Below the pieces are notes generated by a model that saw only the letters and a list, made by a program, of their open reading frames with translations, made no database searches and had not been told where the DNA came from. Shown here piece after piece: positions 11,919-22,597 of a stretch of DNA of 64,000 bases. The DNA is from Puccinia triticina (taxonomy: Eukaryota > Basidiomycota > Pucciniomycetes > Pucciniales > Pucciniaceae), in the NCBI RefSeq assembly GCF_026914185.1, contig NC_070562.1, positions 1,860,001-1,924,000 on the forward strand, read 5' to 3'. The position numbers and the translations under genes were made by a program. Within the stretch, counting starts at the first letter, position 1, and every line of letters begins with the position of its first letter.

Positions 11919-14345
11919 CAACTGATCACATTGTGGCTGCTACATTTGGGGGTTTTGTGGTCATCCAAGGTACTCAATGAATTTTTGAGGGCATGTGATC
12001 ATTTTGGTACCAATATCATGGGAGAACTCCTATGCTGAGCTGAGATATAGTGGCAGAAACACCAAGAAACTACCAAATTAGTGATATTTGGCAACTGATC
12101 ACATTGTGGATGCTACATTTGGGGGTTTTGTGGTCATCCAAGGGGCTCAATGAATGTTTGAGGGCATCTGATCATCTTGGTACCAATATCATGGAGGAAC
12201 TCCTATGCTGCGCTGAGATATAGTGGCAGAAACACCAAGAAACTACCAAATTAGAACATTTGCCAACTGATCACATTGTGGCTGCTAAATTTGGGGGTTT
12301 GGTGGTCATCCAAGGTACACGATGGATCTTCAGGGCCATTGAATCATTTTGGTACCAATATCACGGAAGAACTCCCATGCTGGCCTGAGATATAGTGGCA
12401 GAAACACCAAGAAACTACCAAATTAGTGATATTTGGGAACTGATCACATTGTGGCTGCTACATTTGGGGGTTTTGTGGTCATCCAAGGTACATAATGAAT
12501 CTTCAGGGCCATTTGATCATTTTGGTACCAATATCATGGAAGAATTCCCATGCTGCGCTGAGATATAGTGGCAGAAACACCAAGAAACTACCAAATTAGT
12601 GATATTTGGCAACTGATCACATTGTGGCTGCTACATTTGGGGGTTTTGTGGTCATCCAAGGTACGAAATTAATGTTTGAGGGGATGTGATCATTTTGGTA
12701 CCAATATCATGGAAGAACTCCCATTCTGCGCTGAGATATAGTGGCAGAAACACCAAGAAACTACCAAATTAGTGATATTTGGCAACTGATCACATTGTGG
12801 CTGCTAAATTTGGGGGTTTGGTGGTCATCCAAGGTACACAATGGATCTTCAGGGCCATTTGATCATTTTGGTACCAATATCATGGAAGAATTCCCATGCT
12901 GCGCTGAGATATAGTGGCAGAAACACCAAGAAACTACCAAATTAGTGATATTTGGCAACTGATCACATTGTGGCTGCTACATTTGGGGGTTTTGTGGTCA
13001 TCCAAGGTACACAATAAATCTTCAGGGCCATTTGATCATTTTGGTACCAATATCATGGAAGAACTCCCATGCTGGCCTGAGATATAGTGGCAGAAACACC
13101 AAGAAACTACCAAATTAGTGATATTTGGCAACTGATCACATTGTGGCTGCTACATTTTGGGGTTTTGTCGTCGTCCAAGGTACCCAATTAATGCTTGAGG
13201 GCATGTGATCATTTTGGTACCAATATCATGGAAGAACTCCCATGCTGCGCTGAGATATAGTGGCAGAAACACCAAGAAACTACCAAATTAGAACATTTGC
13301 CAACTGATCACATTGTGGCTGCTACATTTGGGGGTTTTGTGTTCATTCAAGGTACACCATGAACCTTCAGGGGCATTTGATCATTTATGTACCAATATCA
13401 TGGAAGAACTCCCACGCTGCGCTGAGATATAGTGGCAGAAACACCAGGAAACTACCAAATTAGTGATATTTGGCAACTGATCACATTGTGGCTGCTACAT
13501 TTGGGGGTTTTGTGGTCATCCAAGGTACACAATAAATCTTCAGGGCCATTTGATCATTTTGGTACCAATATCATGGAAGAACTCCCATGCTGGCCTGAGA
13601 TATAGTGGCAGAAACACCAAGAAACTACCAAATTAGTGATATTTGGCAACTGATCACATTGTGGCTGCTACATTTTGGGGTTTTGTGGTCATCCAAGGTA
13701 CCCAATTAATGCTTGAGGGCATGAGATCATTTTGGTACCAATATCATGGAAGAACTCCCATGCTGCGCTGAGATATAGTGGCAGAAACACCAGGAAACCA
13801 CCAAATTAGTGATATTTGGCAACTGATCACATTGTGGCTGCTACATTTGGGGGTTTTGTGGTCATCCAAGGTACACAATAAATCTTCAGGGCCATTTGAT
13901 CATTTTGGTACCAATATCATGGAAGAACTCCCATGCTGGCCTGAGATATAGTGGCAGAAACACCAAGAAACTACCAAATTAGTGATATTTGGTAACTGAT
14001 CACATTGTGGCTGCTACATTTGGGGGTTTTGTGGTCATCAAAGGTACTCAATGAATGTTTGAGGGCATGTAATTATTTTGGTACCAATATCATGGAAGAA
14101 CTCCCAGGCTGCTTTGAGATATAGTGGCAGAAACACCAAGAAACTACCAAATTAGTGATATTTGGCAACTGATCACGTCGTAGGGCTTCATTAGGGAGTT
14201 TCATGGTAATTTAAGGTACACAATGAATCCTTGGGGACTATTGATCATTTTGAAACCAATATCATGGAAGAACTCCCAGGTTGTGTTGAGATATAGTGGC
14301 AGAAACACCAAGAAACTACCAAATTAGTGATATTTGGCAACTGAT
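11919..14345 (-). repeat. Right satellite array of the CACTA foldback, inverted, about 15 units
   Basis: This is the same 173-bp unit in the opposite orientation, 14 to 15 copies by hand count. The switch occurs inside one unit, where CACTAATTTGGC runs straight into AACTGATCACATTGTGG, so there is almost no unique spacer. With 27 units on one side and about 15 on the other, the palindrome is asymmetric in length. Confidence 0.85.
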
Positions 14346-16062
14346 CAGATTGCAGCTGCTGCATAATGGATGTGACCCCAAAAACATTATTTCTGGGTTT
14401 TATATTCAGAAAAATTGTCCAACAAAATTTTATGTTGAAATATTCCTCATTAATCTGTGGTTGATAACAAAATTAGATAAAAAAAAGAACCTGACAAAAA
14501 TATGCTAACCCATGGTAAACTAATTTCAAAAAGGCCTCCTATGCATGTAGCACTTCAAGTATGATATGCAATATCTTGAGCAAGTTCAACCAACCAAATT
14601 AAAAATGTGTGCAGGATGGTATCATGAGAGGGGTCAGGGGTCAATGTTTTTCCTTTTTTGAAAAAAAAGTCAATTTGCAGACTTCTGATAACAGATCAAT
14701 TGTTGAAGTAAAAAAAAAAAGAAAAAAAAAATTGAGACCCCTCAGCCACCCTGGATTAATCCTAAAACTTGCAATGTCTTTTTTTCATGAAGAATTGAAT
14801 GGTGTATGTAGAAATTTATGAATGTTATCAGGCAAAAAAAAAGATTCCTGTGGCTTGAAGCTAACACAAGGGGAAGGAGAGAGATTATAGAATGGTATTA
14901 AGGAGACATGGAAAACAGAAAAAGGTATCAAGAAGAATAATAAAAAAAAATTGATCAATATAAATTGATCAATACACGCTATACTGATCAATATACGACA
15001 TCGCAAATTCATCCATCTTGGTAGTGTTAACCTCAGCGTTCTGGAAGGTACATTTGGAGGTCAGCCCACATATGAGAGACACGAGAATCATAATCAAGAG
15101 CTCACCTGAGACTCTTCCCGGGCCACTTGGGAGAGGTCGATGCACACCGCCTTTGCAGGGTAAGCTTGCTCCGCGGCCAATGCAAAAGGCGCCCAGGTGT
15201 TGTCGTCCGTGATTAAGTATTTTTTGCTGCACCCATAGACCCAATTGCCAGTTATGATTCCCGATTAATCCGGCTTGATCTGACACGGTTAATTCTTCCG
15301 CAAGGTACGGTCGCTCCGGGCCAAGAAGCTCGATGATCTCTGCCTTGGCCATGCCCCAGTCCCAGTTAGTTGGGACACACTTCCAGATGGGGAAGGGAAC
15401 CCTCGAGGTGGCCCTGGCGTATTCGCTCGGAGGGCGCCCGCTGCCGGAGCCCGCAGACCTCTTCACCACGGTCGGGACGTTGGACCTGAGCCAAAGCAGG
15501 TACTTGATGGGAATCTGGACAGGCACCCCTTTCGTTGGGGTGGGGCGGACCCGTCGGCTCCCATTGTTGGCCGGGGCTAGTGTGGACTGAGCAGGGGTCG
15601 AGGCCGGGTTGGTGGCTGGGACCAGAGCACAGACCTTGGCAGGCTGCAGCGGTCCGTCGTGGGCCTGTGCCATGGGTTGGCGGCCGGCTACGGTTCAAGC
15701 TCCAACGTCGGCCTGCGGCGGCGCAGGATGGCTGGCTGGGCTTGGAGCGCTTCCGAGGGCCAAAGGGGGGGCAGGGTCACCTGGCATGGCGTCATCGAGC
15801 TGGCCCATCCGGAATTGAGTGGGAATATCCCACGGATCAGCTTGGTCCCGTTCGAGCTGTTCAAACTGCGTTTTGGATACAAACTGCGTTTCAGCAACAA
15901 GGATTCAGTTGGGGGCAGACATGGTTGAGTTAAAAAAACTAATTGGGGGTTTTTTGTGACGGATTGGTATTTGGCAAACAGGATATTGATTGATTGGGTG
16001 TGCCAGAACAGGTTTTGGTGGGTGAGGGGGGGGTGATATGGACTGGTCATACTGGGCGGCTG

Positions 16063-16252
16063 GCCGGCCGGAGCGACGACGGAGGGAGGCGCAGAGGTAC
16101 AGGCGTACTGATCTGGAAGAGGCCAGCACGTCAAGTGCTGTGCACTTGTGTATCTTCCAAAACTTCCGCCGTACTGGGCGGAAGTCTGAATATTTTGTCC
16201 CAAATATTTGGGGCTCTGTCCCGGGCAGGGAAAAGCTTTTTTGTAATTACAG
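16063..16252 (-). repeat. Right terminal inverted repeat of the Tc1/mariner element
   Basis: Inverted partner of 2433-2622, ending in GTAATTACAG next to the TA target copy. Small differences between the two copies (single-base changes) indicate that the insertion is not brand new. Confidence 0.8.
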
Positions 16253-16259
16253 TACATGG

Positions 16260-16780
16260 TCGCCGAGGACACACAACCTCATCGACCAGGAGGGATTCCT
16301 TCCGGTCACCGGGGCTGTATCTCGGCGACCAGGAGGATACTATCTTGGTCACGAAGTTTGTAAAACCTCGGCGACCAAGAGGAAATGGTCCTGGTCGCAG
16401 AGGATAAATAAACTCAGCGCGCGACCAGCAGGTAACCTCCTGGTTGCAGAGGTTACCTCGCCGACCAGAAGGCAACCTATTGGTCGCCGAGGTTACCTCG
16501 CCAACCAGAAGGCAACCTCTTGGTCGCCGAGGTTACCTCGGCGACCAGAAACTAACCTCCTGGTCGCTGAAGTTACCTCGGCAACCAGAAGACAACCTCC
16601 TGGTCGCTGAAGTTACCTCGGCGACCAGAAGGAAACCTCCTGGTCGTCAAAGTTACCTTGGCGACCAGAAGGAAACCTCCTGGTCGCAGAGGTCTTATTG
16701 CAACCAGAACGGCTTCCTTCTGGTCGCCGAGGTCATCCCTCTTCGACCAAAAGGGGCCCCTTCCGGTCGCCGAGATGAGT
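16260..16780. repeat. Array of roughly 40-bp self-complementary units
   Basis: Units of the type GGTCGCCGAGGTTACCTCGG followed by CGACCAGAAGGNAACCTCCT repeat about a dozen times. Each unit contains its own palindrome (GGTCGCCGAGGT/ACCTCGGCGACC). The array is part of the hAT-type element and recurs at 39580-40250. Open frames through it (Pro/Arg/Ser-rich) come from the GC-rich repetition and are not genes. Confidence 0.75.
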
Positions 16781-17515
16781 TTCAAGGAGCGGGTATCTGC
16801 GCGGGTACCCGCCCAGGCCGGCGGGTACCCGCCAACAAGTGCGGATGCGGGTACGGATGTCAGGATCCAGTCAAAACAGGCCGCGGGTACCTGGGTGTGA
16901 CGGAGCCATCTCTAAGTGGATACACACTCCACTCGATGGCCGGACCAACTCATCAAGTGGAGTAGTTATCCACTCAATGACCGGGTTGGTCATTGAGTGG
17001 AGCGGGTATCAACTCAATGAACGGGTTGGTCATTGAGTGGAGCGGGTATCCACTCAATGACCCGGTCCGGCAATCAAGTGGAGTGTGTATCCACTCAATG
17101 ACCAGGTTGGTCATTGAGTGGAGTGTGTATCCACTTGATGACCGGGTCTGGCCATCCACTCAATGACGCAACCGAGTCATTGAGTGGAATGTGTATCCAC
17201 CCAATGACCAAGTGGGTCATCGAGTGGGGTGTATGAGTGTGTCCGATTGCCAGTGTTGGGGACTGCAAGTTGAGCGTGTACTTGACCCGATGACCCATGT
17301 TGACTGGCCATTGGATGGAGGTATGTATCCAGGTGATGACCAGTCATTGGAAAAGGTGCCGGTGTGTACACTTATGAGTCTAAATTTTTATGGTCCCTGT
17401 TGGATGACCAGAAATGGTTTATGGTAATTTTATGGCACAAATGTGCACCAGCAAGAAAGATTTTATGGGGTCACCAGGAGCCAAAAAGTCAATTGTGAAC
17501 CCCCCTAATGTCAAA

Positions 17516-19520
17516 AGTCCCAGCAGACCAATATCTGAACTGCCCACCCATAACCAAATTGTAGACGCCGCTAGTTCCTAGGGATTTGGGTTTGGTGGAA
17601 AAAGGAACCCAGAAATCATATCAAACCAATGATTTCAGGCCAGGGGCCCTCATCATCCACATGCATTGACATTGATAGGAAGACTGGGGTCAAAATGGGA
17701 GGTGCCATAGAGGATTCTATATTGATCATGGGTTGCTGATGCACAGTCAAGGTTTGAAAGTAGCATCCTGACTTACTAAGCCTCCTGGGAGTGGGGGTGC
17801 AGAGCACCCTGATGCAAAGCATCTCCCATTCCCAATGGGAGGATTTGAGTTATTGGCATTTTTCCCCATGAAAGTTTTGGCAAAACTGTGGCTTTTGGCC
17901 AACTTTTTTGAATCAAAGTGACATTACACAGCGCGCACTCATTTTGAGACAGCAAGCTGAAGCGCAGAGGATATCTGAGCATCTCAGCTTCATTGTACTC
18001 TGCAAATGATAGAAGGTACACCAGAGGGGAAATCTTACCGTTGTCCAAAATCTGTGGTGCGCAGAGGATAGAATTCTGTATCTCAATTGAATCCACATGG
18101 AAATTTGGGGAATTTAGACACACAGTTCTAGCCCAAACACCCAAAAATGAGAAAATTTGAAAGGGGAAAGGGAGGAAAGTGTGAGGAGGGAAAATGTTCT
18201 GATTGGCACCAAAAGGGAAAGAAATTTTAGGCCTTTAATCTTGTACCACAGACGTGAAGTATTTGTCAGGGGAAGAAACAGGGAAGAAACAGCCACCAAA
18301 AGGTCAGAAGCCCTCACACCAAAATTTTGTGATTACCTGCAAGTCCCTCCTTCAGAGGTCATGCTTTGCGCTGTGGTAGACGCTTTAGTTCTGGATGGAA
18401 AAATTCAAAAATTTCTAGTTTACATATGTAGTGTTACATTACACCATCTTTTGATACACACACTCCCTTCAGTTTACATACACAGTTTTACAAAACTGCA
18501 TGTATATAGCTTACATACTACCTTTTTACATATATATGTGGCTGCGTAGCAACCAGCCAGCCTCATATGCAGCTGTGTAGCAACCGCAAGCCACTTATTA
18601 CAGTAACCCAGCAACCACAAGCCACATTAATAAAGCGGCATAGTAACCATGGGGCTGTGCAAGTCACTCAAGCAGACTACACAGCAATACAGAAAGCTGT
18701 GCAGGTCACTTGAGAAGACTCCATAGCAACCAGAGGGCTGTGTAAGCCACACTTGTAACTAGATCACCAGCTAAATTTGCTCATGTTTACACTGCCACAC
18801 TGTACATAGCTGTATTTGCACAGCATTTGTAAAGGCACACCAGCCAAAAACCCTCATGTACATAGACCACCAGCATAAATGCCTCACATTTTCCTATATA
18901 AGGAGGGGCTCTCTCTTCCTTTTCCCCGCATCCAATCAAGGAGATCATTCCCCCCACAAGATTCAAATAAATTTTCACCCTCACACTCTCCGCCACATAA
19001 TAAAATACTAGCTTTATATCTTGCAATACACAGTCCATTGTGAGCCACTTGTGAGAAAAGTATTCAACTACACTAGACCACTGTCTTCTTGCTTCCAGCC
19101 TAGCTGGGGGTGTTGTCAGTCTTTGTCTTTCAGAGAAGCAGGGGTTTCCCCACACATACTTCTCTAAATTCAGCCATAAGAGGTGCAAACCGCTTTTGGA
19201 GTCTCACAGTGCCAGCCCTGGCCACAAGGTCCCTCTGAAGCAAGGGACTTGTGATAAGTCAGGTAGCATCAAACTGTGTCAAATTTAACAGCAAGGTTTG
19301 GCTGGGTGAGGAAAATCCATCCATGGAAGATCCGTGACCCCTTTTCCATCCTTTTTCAAAATTGATGTACTTATTTTAATGAGCCCTTATGTAGAGACCC
19401 CATCAGAATCAAGCAACCAAGTGGAAATCTTTACCGGGATTTGGCTAAGGTGTAGTTACCCACTGGCTGTCCGCTGAGGAAATGGCTTCATGAGACAAAC
19501 CGGTTGTGGTATGCATCTAT
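17516..19520. other. Repeat-rich stretch without a supported gene
   Basis: No coding gene can be supported. Segment 18385-18490 is shared with 51140-51235 (anchored by CTGGATGGAAAAATTCA and TACATATGTAGTGTTACATT), so it is a dispersed repeat. From 18540 to 18760 there is a degenerate minisatellite with GTAGCAACC and GCTGTGCAAGTCAC motifs. A TATATAAGGAGG box at about 18895 is followed by pyrimidine-rich sequence, as in LTR promoters of fungal retroelements, but no LTR boundary was found. Near 19288-19345 there is an inverted copy of sequence seen at 1355-1415. Confidence 0.5.
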
Positions 19521-19767
19521 CACTGCAAAAAAAAGTGTGTCAACTGTGAGCAGTTGACATGCGGCAACTCTGAGGAAGCTTGTGGTGTTACACCAGCCTT
19601 ACTCAAGGTTTGACTCAACCCAAGCTTCAATGCACAGTCACTGTGCACCTTGCACAGTGACTGTGCCAACAAAGGCACTTCTGCATTCATGTGGAGTTAC
19701 AATGGCAGCTTGGCTTGAGTATCCTGCATGTCAACTGCAAGCAGTTGACCAAGTTATTTTTGCAGTG
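19521..19767. mobile_element. 247-bp MITE with CACTG ends (CACTA-type)
   Basis: It begins CACTGCAAAAA and ends TTTTTGCAGTG, flanked by TAT on both sides (19518-19520 and 19768-19770), a 3-bp target duplication as in the CACTA superfamily. Subterminal motifs of the form GTCAACTG..GCAGTTGAC lie near both ends. It has no coding capacity. The right part recurs, truncated, at about 43300-43398 upstream of the WRAP53-like gene. Confidence 0.75.
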
Positions 19768-20166
19768 TATGGTGTTCAGAATTGCATATGACACTGTTTA
19801 CATAAAATCATAAAGCTAATTATGGCTAGGAGATGTCAGTGTGCATAAAACTTACAGTGACATCTCCCAGCCAAAATTGCAGTTTATGATTTTATGTATA
19901 AAATTCTTACACAATTTTGAACACCATAATCATAATCAGCTCAGAAAGGAGAATTGAGTTGAAGGGTGCCTTTGCTTTCTGGGGGAGGGCCCTACTTCTT
20001 GGTTTACAAGGAGGAGGGATCCTATGGTTGCAGCGAGCAAGCACACCTTGTATTGATGTACAGTGGGTACACTGAAGTTTTTTGCAACACATTTTTGAAG
20101 CTCAGTCCACAAACCTGAAGTTATGGGATTGACTACAGGCAACGGTGAAACAGTGCGGTACATAGG

Positions 20167-20280
20167 GTCCAGATGGCCTAGCGGTAACCATTACCCACAG
20201 ACACTTGGTGTCTCCCCTGCAACAACATGTATAATCACTTTGAAGAGAGTGACAAGTCCGGTGTTCAAATCCTGGTGGAC
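20167..20280 (+). ncRNA. tRNA-derived sequence (SINE-head-like or tRNA pseudogene)
   Basis: TGGCCTAGCGG matches the pol III A box and GTTCAAATC the B box without mismatch. The ends GTCCAGA and GGTGGAC give a partial acceptor pairing. The boxes are about 78 nt apart, longer than in a simple tRNA, so this would need an intron, a long variable arm (Leu/Ser type) or a SINE-like rearrangement. The same A box (minus strand) occurs alone at about 51445-51465, which suggests a dispersed tRNA-derived family. Confidence 0.4.
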
Positions 20281-21339
20281 CCAACCCCTGGCCACTACCA
20301 CTTCCAAGTTCTGCCCTTGGACAACTACACACCCCCCATTCAACCTTCAACCCACTTATTAGTTATCCTCTTAACATGTATAAAAACTCTTCAATTTGAA
20401 TACCTGTTACCCAATTGAATCAACCTGAAAAGTGGTTGCACCCCATCCACCCCACAAACCCACATCACAGCTCATTGTCCCTAGTTGTCAAGATTACCAC
20501 GTCCTCTACAGAACTTGGCCCCATAGAAACCAGTACTGCAAAGAAAAAACTACAAACATAAAAATAAAAAATGATTTTAGGTAGATATCATGATATTCAT
20601 ACACCCGGGGAGGACCTCCATGCGGGACTCACTCAGAATTGTTATGGATTCCACGGCTGACCCTTGCAGGGGGTGGACCAGTGGCTGTCAGTCCACATGT
20701 CCACATGGGCGGCACCAAGAATTGTGAGGGTGGCCTTGCTGGGATCAACCCAAGGATTCCACGGGAGCTTTGGGCTTTGTGTGGATACAGCAAGGACTCC
20801 CCCAGACAAGAGGGCTGGGTAGGCATGGCAATTGGGCAGGTTCAGGCCGCCCGCGGGCCACCTGTGTCGGGCCGCAAAATAAACAGGCGGGTTGGGCTGG
20901 GTCAATTTTACTCAAAATGCTACCCGCCCCGAACCCGTTTGGCTAACGGGCTGCCTGCGGGCTGCCCATGGGCAGCCCCCAGGCTTCCATACCCGTTTGG
21001 CCCGTGGGCTACCCGCGGGCCTCAGCCCATGAGGCCAAATTACGTAGTCACATTTCAGATTGCAGGGGGGCACAGGGGGCTCTGAGATGCCCCCTACACT
21101 TTACATAGACAGAGAAACAGAGAAATAAAAACGTAAATCACTTTGTGGCTGCTAGTTTGCTTGCGTTCATCCAGTCTTGAGAGTTAGGGTTTATTTTGCA
21201 ACTCTGCTTGCGGATTCACTTTGATGTTGATATCCCCGGCGTTGGAAATAGCCATGTTGACAGGTCGCAAGAGGTTGAAGCGTGGAGACCAATCTGGAAG
21301 ATGGTGCCGCAGGTTCAAACAGACTTGCATCCCCGGTGT

Positions 21340-21580
21340 GGAACTCCCACCGTGCCAGGCGGTAGGCAGAGCGTTGAGGGGATAGGTGCTGTTGAGGCTG
21401 CCCTCGTGGGTGGTCCAAGAAATGAGATGAAGATCGAAAAGAGTGATAGCGTTGGGGGGGGATTTTTGAGAGACAACAGGGATGGAATACCGTCGGCGGT
21501 GGTTGGTTTGTTGAGGATTGAATGATGATGATAAGGGGATCAGGAATAGTGCTGGGGATACTGCCAGCGGATCAGAAAAA
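21340..21580 (+). repeat. Dispersed repeat shared with 56750-56970
   Basis: Shared landmarks in the same order are GGAACTCC(C/T)ACCGTG, GGTAGGCAG, ATAGCGTTGGGGGGGGATT, GTCGGCGGTG and GGGGATACTGCC. The two copies are diverged. They may be fragments of one retroelement; no protein domain is readable. Confidence 0.45.
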
Positions 21581-22597
21581 AAGGTGATGGAATTTCTCTT
21601 GGATCAGAGCAAGTCCCATGCCATCCCATCCTCCAAGTTCAAACTCGAACTTGGACTCTGGGGAGTGACATGTCACAGGACATGTCATCACATCCCAAAC
21701 TACAAACATCAAACAGCAAAAGAGGAAAAAAAGAAGAAAGAGAAGAAAACACCACAACAATCAAAGATAAAGCAACACCAATGAGAATAAAGAAGAAAAG
21801 AAACACACAATCAAATGATAAAGAATCTAAAAAGAAAACAAAACAAGACAAAAGAAACAAAACAAAACCCACATGACTCATGTGTTAGGACCAAGAAAGG
21901 AAAAGAAAGAATCTGGGAGGGATTTAGAATCTTGAGGAAGTGAGAAAGTAAGGGAGGGGAACATCTTGAGGATCTTGAGGCTGAAGGGTCTTGAGAGGCT
22001 GGATAATTCTTCTCTTGAGGATTTTCTGATGAGTGATCTAAAATCTTGAAATCTTGATCTTGAGGCCCTGTACCAGTTTGACCACCACACCGGGGGCGCC
22101 CGTTGTGGTATGCTTTATGGTTACCCATCTAGCCCATTTCAAAATTTTCCATTTTTTTCATATGTACACTCACAAATCAACCAATACGGCGGCATCACTG
22201 GATTCTAGGGCTAAAACTACCCAAGACACCATGGACAACACACCTTAAACCCCTCTGGATCAGAAGATACAACCCCTTCAAGATACCATCAGTCAGTTTC
22301 ATACACACAAAACACCATAATCAGGTCATGTAATACGTTACATGAACCACATTTACCCAGGGCCATGTAATCCGTTACATGGGCCACTCTGACACTTGTC
22401 TACCCTTTACATATGCTTTACCTCATCAGCTGCACTCATTACATTGTGCTATGCACGTGTCATGCAGTGTCATGCAGTGCCATGCAGTGTCATGCACACT
22501 AGATGCAGGCTTATGCAGGTACATGCAGACTAGTGTATGTAATAGGGGCTGCAGTTCATGCAGCTTGCACATGACATCAGTTGACAGCTCAGGCTAG

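Larger units (their letters stand above)
6703..15026. mobile_element. Giant CACTA-superfamily foldback element with satellite arms
   Basis: The ends are CACTACCAAGATGG and its reverse complement, flanked by TTA on both sides (6700-6702 and 15027-15029). CACTA ends with a 3-bp target duplication define the CACTA (En/Spm) superfamily. The outer roughly 650 bp on each side are inverted copies, with subterminal TTGATCAA palindromes next to the ends. The rest is two opposed tandem arrays of a unit of about 173 bp that meet at about 11920. No transposase or other gene is present, so it is non-autonomous. It interrupts an exon of the cargo gene. Long inverted repeats made of tandem subunits recall Drosophila FB elements. 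Confidence 0.8.
4863..15930 (-). pseudogene. Cargo gene of the Tc1/mariner element, unknown function, disrupted by two transposons
   Basis: A minus-strand coding region runs from about 15930 to a TAA at 4863 and is recovered only after removing two insertions. Canonical small introns are visible at 15227-15284, 15041-15105 and 6562-6620. The CACTA element (6703-15026) and the miniature LTR element (5383-5957) both sit in exons, and the reading frame is continuous across both sites if the insert and one target copy are ignored. Recognisable stretches include ITDDNTWAPFALAAEQ, SHKVFWGWARKLNGP and TRWLIQDQNITLWSYFLRSS. The 5' part is degenerate, with an early TGA, a TAG near 15695 and a frame change. 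I do not recognise the family. The middle is Pro/Ser-rich. It may be a transposon accessory protein or a captured host gene; the gene is not functional here. Confidence 0.55.
2433..16252. mobile_element. Large Tc1/mariner-superfamily DNA transposon with a cargo gene
   Basis: Inverted terminal repeats begin CTGTAATTAC on both sides, run for about 190 bp with high identity, and are flanked by TA (2431-2432 and 16253-16254), the canonical Tc1/mariner target. Inside, a DD34E-type transposase relic lies on the plus strand and an unrelated multi-exon gene on the minus strand, convergent to it. The element spans 13,820 bp, but 8,327 bp are a nested CACTA element plus its target copy and 580 bp a nested miniature LTR element plus its target copy, leaving an ancestral element of about 4.9 kb. 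Most Tc1/mariner elements carry only a transposase, so the second gene is unusual. Confidence 0.8.
2229..16914. mobile_element. hAT-type non-autonomous element, split by a Tc1/mariner insertion
   Basis: The ends are TAGAGATGGC and GCCATCTCTA. They are flanked by a perfect 8-bp target duplication AGTGGATA (2221-2228 and 16915-16922), which with such ends is the signature of the hAT superfamily. The terminal segments (2229-2430 and 16255-16914) are homologous, in reverse orientation, to an uninterrupted 964-bp copy at 39442-40405. That comparison shows that everything from 2433 to 16252 was inserted later. Without the insert this copy would be about 0.87 kb. It encodes no protein, and its right part is an array of about 40-bp self-complementary units. 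Confidence 0.85.
1463..17515. mobile_element. Outer foldback element with GTGGATAC minisatellite arms
   Basis: The sequence GGGGGGTTCACAATTGAC near 1465 recurs inverted near 17491-17512. Inward of each end are arms built of a roughly 35-bp minisatellite alternating CACTCAATG and GTGGATACACACTCC motifs (about 1740-2220 and 16915-17360), in opposite orientation on the two sides. This is a foldback arrangement. The inner material (2229-16914) is a later insertion with its own target duplication inside the left-arm type of unit. The exact outer ends are uncertain: I see only a weak TAAT-like flank match, so the coordinates are approximate. Confidence 0.5.

Noticed and set aside
7380..14345. CRISPR-like array
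   Set aside because: The units are contiguous 173-bp satellite repeats without unique spacers, in a eukaryotic genome.
9474..14508. Recurring 60-75-codon frames such as MAETPRNYQISDIWQLIT
   Set aside because: They repeat with the 173-bp satellite units and exist in both arms; they are side effects of the repeat, not a peptide family.
16444..16965. Pro/Arg-rich frames in the hAT element
   Set aside because: They come from the GC-rich 40-bp repeat units and change identity with each frame.
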